Source of the DNA: Enchytraeus crypticus
Lineage: Eukaryota; Annelida; Clitellata; Enchytraeida; Enchytraeidae
Reading direction: 5' to 3'
NCBI GenBank assembly: GCA_905160935.1
Contig: CAJHZI010000547.1
Location: 420,501-484,500 of the forward strand
DNA: 64,000 nucleotides
Shown here: in pieces, positions 47,101 to 59,100 of the stretch
How positions within the stretch are numbered: position 1 is the first letter of the stretch
Layout: every line of letters starts with the position of its first letter
Program-made: the position numbers and the translations under genes
Notes under the pieces: model-generated
The model's database searches: none
What the model was told of the DNA's origin: nothing
The model's input: the letters and a program-made list of their open reading frames with translations, nothing else

Positions 47101-50100
47101 TTTAGAATCAATAAGACAACCACCTATTTTAGAATCAATAACACGATTACCTATCTTTAGAATCAATAAAACGACTACCTATCTTTAAAATTAATAAAAC
47201 GACTACCTATCTTTAGAATCAATAAGACAACCACCTATTTTAGAATCAATAAAACGACTACCTATCTTTAGGATCAATAACACGACTACCTATCTTTAGA
47301 ATCAATAAGACAACTACCTATCTTTAGAATCAATAAAACGACTACCTATCTTTAGAATCAATAACACGACTACCTATCTTTAGAATCAATAAACGACTAC
47401 CTATCTTTAGAATCAATAAGACAACTACCTATCTTTAGAATCAATAACACGACTACCTATCTTTAGAATCAATAAACGACTACCTATCTTTAGAATCAAT
47501 AAGACAACTACCTATCTTTAGAATCAATAAAACGACTACCTATCTTTAGAATCAATAACACGACTGCCTATCTTTAGAATCAATAAGACAACTACCTATC
47601 TTTAGAATCAATATGACTACTACCTATCTTTAGAATCAATAAGACAACTACCTATCTCTAGAATCAATAAGACAACTACCTATCTCTAGAATCAATCAGA
47701 CGACTACCTATCTTTAGAATCCTGTCTCAGGGCAGACTGTAGAGCGGCTATTGCAGAATTAGCGTCGCCATGCTTCAGGTGAGTCAGCCCAAGTCGTAGC
47801 CACGCCCACTTACCTCTACAACCAACAGCATTGCATGCAGTTTAACTTCCAATATCAGAAGCTGCAGTGTTTAGTATCAGACGTTATCGCTCAATAGCTA
47901 GTACTCCGTCGTTGCCAGAATCTCTCAATATCCAATTCATGATCTCTTTCTTAGTGCACAGCCTACCGGCAGGTCCATGGTACATTACGCCTCCATTCTT
48001 CTCTGTCTTCCGCCTTCCTCTTCATTTCCACATATAAGTGGGTCTTTAAATCATCTAACATACCTAATCTCGGCCTGCCCCTGCCTCTTTTTCCTTCCAT
48101 TCTACCTTCTATGACCTCTTTTAATAGACCTTCCCCCCCTTAGAATGTGTCCTATCCATCTCTTCTTCCTATTTCTTAATACATTTGTCAACTGTCTAAC
48201 TGTGCCAACTCTCTCCAGGACTTCCTCATTTGTAACCTATTGAGTCCAGCTAATCTACTCCACTCTTCTCCAAATCCACATTTCCAATGCCTCCAGTTTC
48301 CTAATATCTTCCTTCCTTAAGGTCCATGTTTCACATCCATACAATTCATGATACGAAACACTTATAGCAAAACAACCTCAAACTTCCTATCAAAGAAATT
48401 ATAAACATGTTGACTCATCTTAACAACAACACAGTAGCATTGACACAGTCAAGGTTAGAATTTTAACCAGGCCAATCACTAAAAAATTTCACAGATATAA
48501 ATTCAAACTAAATCTCGTCATTTAATTTTTTTTTGGAAGAATTCTAGACATATGCATTGACAAGCTCTGATACACTTATCTGCATGGATCTCCAAAAAAT
48601 ATTTACCCTGAAACTCCACACCGCTTTGTAATAGATTCAAGATATGACAATGCCTTGTCCTAAAAATATAAAAACATAAAAAGTTTTAGCATGACTAAGA
48701 AAATTTTAAGAGAACAGTAGAAAATTTATGATTATAATTTAATAATAATTTTTATAATGGAAAACAGAACAGTCAACATAAGCCAAACAAATTATATTTG
48801 TAAAACGTTCAAAATAAATACACAAAATAATTTGGAAAAAAATTTAAATAAAGTAATACCCTATATTCAGCTACGGTTGATCAAATCTCAACTATACATA
48901 AAATTCACAGTATCATTGGCTCGATTATTTTAAGCCAAACAAAAAGCTTCACTAAAACTATTTCACGCACATGTGTTGGTATCAATTTGAGAAAAATGAG
49001 ACAAATTCATTACAAGTAGTAAAACATTCATGAATCTATGTTTTACTGCCTAATTGAAAACAGTATTTAGCAAAATGTCAGATTTCAAACTCTATTCTAG
49101 TCGAATTGGAAATAGATTTAGAAATGCAATATTGAAAACACTAAATACAGGTATCTACATAACGTGATATTCTATCTCTACCGTGAATCATAATCCAAAA
49201 GACAGCAACATATAGGCCTACTTAACTATGCCAAAAATTTCTACTTAAATGTAATTTAAATTGCTATACTGTAAAATTAATACATACATTATCAATTTAA
49301 ATGGCTATACTGTATCATTAATAAATGGGTCAAGTTTCATAGCGTTCAATTGTTCATAATGGCAATGATATTAATGAATGTAGCGATAGACCATAGAAAT
49401 CATCATTTAATGATCAAAATTTAAATCTGACAGGTTTTTGTAAAAATATATGCAAGAACCAGATTTGAAAAAAACTTTGAAATCCAGTAAAACCGAAAAC
49501 TTAATCCAGTGCATCCCAGAATTTGATAATGCATATTGAATAAAGTGTACAAATTTTGACATGAGGAGCAAATAACCTCGAACTTAAGAGTAAGGAGACA
49601 ATCTATCAGATGAGAGCCCGCCTCCTCAGAGTCAGAGTTCAAACCAAACGCTTTCTCATAACATCTTCTCGCCTTTCTGCAGGAAAACCAAACATTTCAA
49701 AATGCTAATATTAAGCAGTAGGATTGCACAAGCAAAAGCGGCCTTTGGTAGTAGAAAAGAACTATTAACAAAAAGTCTAAAGAAAGACACAAAGATAAAG
49801 ACAGTGAAAACTTTGGTTTGGACCACGCTATTGTATGGATGTGAAACATGGACCTTAAGGAAGGAAGATATTAGGAAACTGGAGGCATTGGAAATATGGA
49901 TTTGGAGAAAAATGGAGAGGATTAGCTGGACTCAAAAGGTTACAAATGAGTAAGTCATGGAGAGAGTTGGCACAGATAGACAGTTGATAAATGTATTAAG
50001 AAATAGCAAGAAGAGATGGATAGGACACATTGTAAGGGGGAAGGTCTATTAAAAGAGGTCATAGAAGGTAGAATGGAAGGATAAAGAGGTAGGGGCAGGC

Positions 50101-53100
50101 CGAGATTAGGTATGTTAGATGATTTAAAGACCCACTTATATGTGGAAATGAAGAGGAAGGCGGAAGACAGAGAAGAGTGGAAGCGTTATGTACCGTGGAC
50201 CTGCCAGTAGGAAGTGCACTAAGAGAATATTAAGCAGATTGAATCATATTTGTTTCAGAAAAAAAATCGTATTAGGCTATCTGGTAGGTATTACTTTTGG
50301 CTATCACGCAGATATTGCATTAGGCTATCAGGTAGATATTGCATTAGGCTATCTGGAAGATATTGTATTAAACTATCAGATAGATAATGAGATATTGCAT
50401 TATCCTCTCCGGGAAGATACCGTATTAGACTCGGGTAGATATTGCATTAGGCTATCTGGTAGGTAATGCATTAGGCTATTTTGGGTACTTGATATAATGA
50501 CCTCTTTCTTATACGACAAGTACGCTAGTGACTAGCTAAACCATCTGTATAATGTTTTACAACAAATTAAATAGTAGAACTTAAAGATAGAACCAGATTT
50601 AAAGCCAGGTTCCTGCTCGAATTATATTCTTAAAATATTAATAATGCATGAAAGCTAATGAAGCTGTTGCTAGTCTCACCATACAATAAAACATTTAGGA
50701 TTATTTAGCAACTAAATACAGTTCATTCGCTCTTTGCAAGTTAGACACTAACTGCCAAATTGACTCAACTACAAACTGAATTTTAAAAAGTAAATACTGA
50801 ACTCTACACTAATATCTACATGTTATTTTAAAGTTACTCTCAAAATTAAAAAGTGACGAGATAAGGGGTTTGTCTACGAGCACAATCAGTTCATCCTAAA
50901 TAACACTTCAACAGATTATCCGATGCTCCTTCAGAAGGCAAGCAAAATATAGGGTCCACGTCAAATATTCATACACACCATCAGGAATCTTATACTGTGA
51001 AAATTTTTGAAGGTGTTATCATGACAAGGATGTGCTATTTCTACTTCTGGACTTATGATTATACGTTCAAGCAAAACATTTTAAAATCTGAGATGATGTT
51101 ATAGGAACCACAAATAAGTCAAATACATACTCAAAATCATTACTTAGCAGGCGATAGCAGTGGCCTAAGTAGATGAAAGTATCACAGAAATAAGGATCCA
51201 TCTTGGCTGCCTGAATAAAAAAAACCACAGAATATAGTTAGTAGATTATGATCATCTAGAGATCTACCTTCTAATAAAGAGGTCATGGCATCGAGCAAGG
51301 ATTTTAATAAGAATATTAATAATGCTTTCATGCATTATTAATATTTTAAGAAACAAATCTAGAGATGCTAAGCAAATATACTATTCAATTCGTTATAAAA
51401 TAATACAGTTTACTTTAACAGCGTTCAGATCATGGATACAACAGTTTACTTTAACAGCGTTCAGATCATGGTTACAGAGTTTTAACTAGCGTCCCACAAC
51501 AGGTTCCTCATGCAGCAGAATCTACTAATTATAGTATCAATCAGCCATGGTACAGTCCACTTTTTAAAAATTTATGATAGAAATGTTCTTTTGCAGAACT
51601 AGCCATAGTCGATAGCTGTTATGAATAACTTCTATATTTTAATATTAGTCTTATTGCATTTCAAATACAAATTGTCCTTTTAGTAGAAAAATTACATTGA
51701 TTATACTATCGCCCTTAAACGATGTAAAATCTTGTACTTTTACTTCTTTTTCTTTTTTAAGAATGTGACTGTGGACCAATTATGCATGATTCAAGGCATG
51801 GTTCATAAAATACACAGACGCTACATATAAATTTAGTCTTAAAACATTGATTAATCTGCATTGATTTATCTACATCATTGCCAATAAATCTGAATTTTTT
51901 TATATTAGAGACCTGAATGAAATATTTGAAACAAGATTCTCTTAGTGCTGAGTCATCGTTGTTCTCATTTGCCTGCAGCTGCTTCCACGTCAACAAACCC
52001 AAATGAAACATGGCCGCCGAGTGATCGCCCATTGCGATGACCTTAAGAAATCTGTAATAGAGTGAATGCATAATGGTCTATACTACATAAAAATTTCCAC
52101 TCCGCATTATAGCTTTCATATATGCAGCATTTAACAAAGAACAACCACCGTAAAAAAAATTAAAACAACATATAGTTTCTGCTTTTAAATGATATGACAT
52201 ACATACTAATTAAAAAACATTTGTGACTTTTAATAATATTACAATTTTAGTGCTATAAGACTATTAGCCATATTATTATTAGTAAATACTTACTAGTTAT
52301 CACCATAGTAGATATTAATGAAATACATCTCTGACGCCATTCTTATATATCGAAATGAATAATAAACCTTTAGTGTCGAGCTATTATGCATATTGTGTCA
52401 TCGTCATTTATATTTGCAACATTACATTCGTAACATTTTGGTAGAAATATTTCACCTGCTAAAAACGCATCAAACAATTCCTTCATAAGAAACGAAAAAT
52501 CAAGTTGTTGGCATGACTTAACGAGAAAGTAAAAGAAGACGAGAAGCGACCTATCACGAGCGTTGTTGATCTCCTCAGCCGCTAGGAACCACAATCCTCT
52601 TACATATACAGACTCAGAGGATTCTGTCAATAGCTCCAAGCTCTCCAAAACCTGTAGAATAATTACAGAATCTGGAATTAGCTAACAGCTAGATGGGTTT
52701 TGATTTACTATCTTTATATGCCGTTTTCTTAAAACACAAGGAACATAGCATTCACAGCAACATTTGTAGGAACATAGCAAGGAACATTCACTAAAACTCA
52801 GAATGAAGATTAGACATATAATAAACAATTACATATTAGTAATGAACAATAATACAAATATTACAATAAATTAAATCTAATTTTAACGAAATCATAACCT
52901 TTGATGACTAAGCTATACAAGATCAATAACTTTCTTTTAGAGAAAATTCACAACGATAATATTGAAAAATGATTGAATTATGTAATAATATTGATAAACT
53001 TCTACAGTATAAAGAAAGGTTAATTATTATCAGAAAAAGGGTCATACGACAAATTCGAAAATGATTGCCTTCCTAAGAATGTTTGCTTCATAAATAGTCA

Positions 53101-56100
53101 TAGCATGCACTTACTACAAAGTCTGAACAGAAAATACAACTCTAAAAAAAACCTGAAATGTAAGCACTGCACAGATTTTACTAACAATATTTAGACCCAA
53201 CTCTTGAGACTTTGTAAGTCTATAATAAATTAATAATGCTATGATTAAGATATTAGAAATTTATAAAACAAATAATATATAGCCCTTTTACAAAAGGTGT
53301 TTACTTTGAAAAATCACCTTATGTATTGTTTCATTCGTTGGAGCGGCGCCACTGTGCACCATAAAATTAATTGTTTTGTGGTCTGCAACTGCAATGTAAT
53401 ATAGCCTTAAAATGTAATATATCCTCTCTAGATATTCTATCTAGAGATATATTAACCGTAAATTAAGACAAATGTTTATCATCATTTGACAAGAAATTGA
53501 AATATAATTTTTTGTAATTATTTAAAATACCACTCTGTTTATAAATGAAGAAATACATAATAAATATATACGAATATATAGAATATTGCCAGCCGTCAAT
53601 AGAAGTACACACCCCTCCCCACTCTCCCACTAGGCTTTGTTTATTATGTGAACAGAGTTACCACTACATATTATAAAAGGTCTATACTGTATGAGTGACT
53701 AACGTCCAAAGATTCCTTCAGTTGGCTCAGTTTGATCAAAGCTTTGGCGAGCAGTATACTTGCCTCTGCCGTTTTTGCCGAGTCCTTTTCAAACTATTAA
53801 ACAAAAAATATCACATAGATGCAATAAAATATCAACTAAATATATTAGCTCTATAAAAATATAGAATAGAAACACCTCAATTTCCCTCTGGATAATTCTT
53901 TGTCAGCTCATAAAATTAGAATAGCACGCTAAAAGAAGTTTATAACATAAAACAATTCAGTAGAATTAAAAAGAATTGAAACTTAACTAAAAAGAAGTTT
54001 ATAACATAAAACAATAAGTAGAATTAAAGAGAGTTGAAACCCTAACTTTTTATCACAAATCTTAAAATCACACACAGTATGAATAATTTTATAAAATTTC
54101 AACTTAAATCTCACCACAGAAGCACATCATGCGCATTGAATGAGAATAATAAATTCCTTATGATTGTAAGACATATAAAAGTAAATGTAATAAAAAAGCC
54201 TTAGGCGACAAACAAGATCTCTAACAGTTAGATCTGAGAGAACTACTATACACTACTTTACGCAGCACAGGACATTGTGCAATTCATTGCTTCTCTTCAG
54301 AGAATTCTTAATTTAAACATTCACAATTTCGAAAAACCTAAAACTATATTTCGTTCTACATATTCAGTCATCGAGTCCAAAACTTTGGTAAAAAAATTGC
54401 ATAAATAAGCACAATATCTCCCTCTCCATATTTTGGCCAATAATTATAAGCAGAACAGGTGCATATTCCTACTCAGTGTCTGTTTCAAGATCTTTAAAGA
54501 GAATGCTATAGACCAAGAAGTTAATCGTATTACAAAGGCCCTGCTTTTTCCAAAACCTAGTGTAGCCCTTAACTTCAAATAAATAAGGACAGTTATCTCC
54601 AAAATGTCACAATAAACACGAAAAACTGCAGCCTGTAAATATGTACTAACAAAAGAAACTCTGTAAATACCTGCCGACAGATTTCAATCGCCTTCTCCCA
54701 GTCATTTCTAGATCTTCCATTAACGAAAGCTTCAGCTCTGCATATATTCAGTTCATCGCGGAGTAGTGCTCTATCTGTAAAACTTCGCTTACCGGCTTCT
54801 AATGATGTGACACCTGTGAAAAATAAAAATTTTATTGTAAATAGAATTATTGTCTGTCAATAATACAAACATAAATATTATTTAATATCAAATTTACAGC
54901 AAATGATTATAGAAACCTGAGGTGTAGATCTCCATATTAAAAATAAATGAATAAGGGTATTACAAATACATACAAATGAAAATTCATTTTCTATGGACAC
55001 ACAAATTTAAGGAAGCTACAAATAACTACAAACATATTTTTAAGAACTTAAAAGGCTAAATTGAGAAGGCTTTGCACTTTTTTATAAACATAGATTTATA
55101 TCTCAGCAGAAAAATGAAGTGATTTCCCCATCATTTATAATTAATAGAAATATATATTGACTAAAACTTCAAAAATTTACATGAACTAGATGAAAGTTAA
55201 AGTTGCATATTTGGTAATAACAGCCACAAAAATGCTCAATAAACCTATATCTAAAGCTAGTACAACAAGTTTTAAAAGAAAATGCTGCATTAAATACAAT
55301 ATTACATGTAAATTAAATGGACGTAAAGATTAAAATAAAATTTCTATAAAAATCTACCTTTTTCAGCCATGCTGGCAGCTTCCTCGTGCAAGTGCAGCAT
55401 GTTCATACACCGAGAATAGTGCAGATACACTCCAATGCAGCCTTTTTCTTCCCCTAATCCTAAACATATCATTGAGCAATCGTACGAAATCGCATGCAAA
55501 AGGAAATAAGCATGCAAAAGGAAATATGCATGCAAATTAGACAAAAATGCAACAAAAACAAATATACATGTATTATGCACTGTACAAATGTAAATGTTTT
55601 ATATGCCTTGCTGCTACATTTTGAAATGATAGATTGTTACGCTTGGCATCCTTGATCACATTTATTTTAAATCAGCAAATCCAGTAGATTTCTTAATATA
55701 AGAATTAATAACAATAAACTCTAATGGATCCAAAAAATTGTGATCGATTTGCTAAACAAGTCCACATAAATGTAGGTATAAGATCTGATTCAGTCCTTAA
55801 GACTTTTACCTTTCACCTGTTACACTACTACTGAAAGAGGTATCATCTAAATTTACATATAATGATATACGTTTGTTATACCTTTCTCAAAGAGTGCTTT
55901 GGCATCCATTGGTTTGTGTTCCAGAAGAAATCTGTAACCTCTGACAAAACTCCCCCATGGATTATGTGAGTCAATAGATCCCAGAAGAGTTGTTACTGGC
56001 TCAATCTTAGCCATATCCCATTTCTTATCTTCTGAGTCAACAGTTTTAGAGACAGAATATCATCTAATTAGTGAATTGTGGATAAATGCGTTAATATTAT

Positions 56101-59100
56101 AGCTATCCGCAAATAACAACACAATTTTTCAACAGTTAGGTACACGTATTTTTAATGAATAAGCAAAATATATGAAAACGGTTAACATGTGTATATTCAT
56201 GTGAAATGCTATAGCCATATACCGCTCATAATGATATCTATCGTTTGAAGACAGAAAATAGGGATGTTGCATACTGAACACTGTTTATCAGATGTTACAG
56301 TAATTATACTCTACGTGAACTAATGATTTTACCATTAACTGTGCACAATTCCAATTCAATGGAGTAAGGGCATAAAAGTTTAAACAGATAATGTTTTACA
56401 GAAAATATCCACTATAATCATCATCATCATCAACTTCCCTTAAATCCCAGTTTAACCAGGGTTGGGATTCGAATAGACTTTCTCCAGTCCTCTCTGTCCC
56501 ACACCATATCATCAGTCAATCCCCCATTTTTCGTATTTCTCACATTCAATAAAATATCCACTATAATCATTGTACTATTTAAAATCAATATGAGCACTGC
56601 TGAACTCACCTAAGACACAGTCGAGATAGATGTGCACCATTAGTTGAAGCTGGTAGCGAGCATCAGACGTCTCAGCAGAAGACTTTTCACATGCACTCCA
56701 TATCACATTCACCTCAACTCCTCTCTGTTACAATGGAAACAAGAATGCATTAAAAGTGAATGAAGTAAATGAATAGAAACTGAACGAAAATATTAAGAAA
56801 AAAAAGAAAAACGAAAGGCCACATGCAAGGTAGAAAAAATGTAAAAGAAAAAGTATTAAACAAATGAAATTTGACAGGTTAGATGCAAAAGCAGAGGTCA
56901 ACAAAATGAATCATAATGAAACAACTTTGATTCTTGACTGAAAACTAAAATAAGAATTTCAGATTATATATTTAGATGCTTGCTTTTCACTATGGCGACA
57001 TTACAACTAATGCAGTCATGGCAGAATGCAGTATTCAGTCAGTTGACAGTTAAAAGCTAGTACAACGAAATTTAGAGAGAGAGAGAATTATATTAATAAG
57101 ATTTTTATGACTATATTAATACCTTAGAGGCCTAGGTTGTTATTCAGTTATTATAATTGGTATTCAGTTATTATAATTGTTATTCAAAGTTAATATTATA
57201 GTCAAGAAATATTCAAGCATACCAAAATATCAACATTTATATACTGCAAATTACAGCAAAAGATTCATTTTTAACTACATAAAACAAATCAAAATAAAAT
57301 ATTTTAATTTTTTCAAAGGCATTAACAAAACAAATATTATACTACCTGCACTATTTCACTAAACTCTCTTAAGGAAAACCAAAGTTCAAAACTATCTTTA
57401 AAGTGCCGTTTCAAATTGAAGGATGAATACAATTTTAAATATTGAAGACTACCCATTCTTAGTAAAACCCATCGAAGACTTCTTTAACAGCTTTTTAAAC
57501 TTACTAAAATATAGAGTAATGTTTCAGAATGCGGGTAAGGAAGAGAACGGGAAATGTTGATGTTATTGTATCGCATTTATAATGCCTATGCAAGCAATAA
57601 CTTACACTTAAAACTCATTTAAAATACAATTTTGTTTAAAAAAGTTAGCGCTCAACAGTCTTAGTACATACTTGCACAAGATTATTGATGTAGTTCTTCC
57701 AACAAGAGGCTTTCTTATTGCTCAGGTCTTCATTTGATGAATTAATCACAGCTAAACAAGCTTTCTCAAGCTGAAACAAGATAATTGTAAATAAATGATA
57801 AATTTTACTTCAGCAGTAAGCACATATTGCTTCTGCATTAAATCCCTCATGCTTTATTTTCAATCATGGCTGAGATATCAACTCAGACAAGCTTATTATA
57901 TGTACATATAAGTTTCAGTATAACACTGAAATAAAATCATGAATAAATATATCATAATCAGAGTATGACTATCAGCTTTAAGCTGATCTATATGTTATAT
58001 AAATTACTATGCTATAGCACTCTACAATAAATAGTATCTAGCAAATTAGTCATGTTGCACTAAATATGTAACCCTCGCATAGCAAATAACTTAGCGGGGT
58101 CAAAAGTAAATAAGTAAATACTTAAAATATATTTAATAAATTATCAATAACAGAAATAATTTTGATAGCAGCATTTGAAATGAATTAGAAAAATAAATAA
58201 ATATGAATGACACTGATATTATTCATTTAATTTGTAAAATTTTAAGGCTCTAATGATGAAATAAGACATAACTATGCTAAATAAAACATTCAAATTAATA
58301 CAATATTTTACACATATTAATGCCGAAATATTTAATTCTCAATTTCCTAAACGCACCTTATATAAAAGAAAGACTCCATGTCAAAATTTCTACTAATACA
58401 AAATACCAATAAGTCATACTAAAAAGTAATATGCATAGCATAAATCATATAAAATATTTTTATACTAATATTAATACTATTTCATACATGCAGATGCATA
58501 AATATTTAATTCCCAAAATTTTTTTCTTTAAAAATCTAAAAAGGGAAAGTCTCAAAAAATAATACTCTTACTAATTTGATTACAAAACTTTATCAATATT
58601 TTACAAGAACCTAATTTACCAAATCCTGCTGTGCAGCGGTTAACTCATTCAACTGCGGCAGTACATCAGACAGAGTAGAGTAAATCAAAATGGACTTTTC
58701 TTCGTCAAGATCATTCCACGCTTCGGAACTCATAACTGTCTCACAAACGGCAAGACTTTTATCCAGCTGTCTCATATCAGAGTGCAGTTGTGCTAGCTTC
58801 ACCCCAATCTCCACGCTTTTCTTCTTATCACTACTGTAAATATACAGTATATAACACAGGCTCTATAAATATAGGTCATTCCAATATGTAATATGGCCAC
58901 GTAAAATACTTGATCACTAAACATGGTTAAGTTTAAGGCTGACCATTCTAAACTGAATTTAATTAAAAGCCTATCACCAAAGTATTTAATACAATTTAGA
59001 AGCATTGCGCTAAAATTATAGGAATCTCATTTTTTAGACATTACTAATACTTGTACAAAATGCTTGAAACACATTATAGGACTAACAGACCAAATTGTGC

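Noticed and set aside
46921-47719. Regular ~28-bp direct repeats resembling a CRISPR array
   Set aside because: Units are contiguous with no unique spacers, no cas genes, and the setting is an animal gene; it is a minisatellite.
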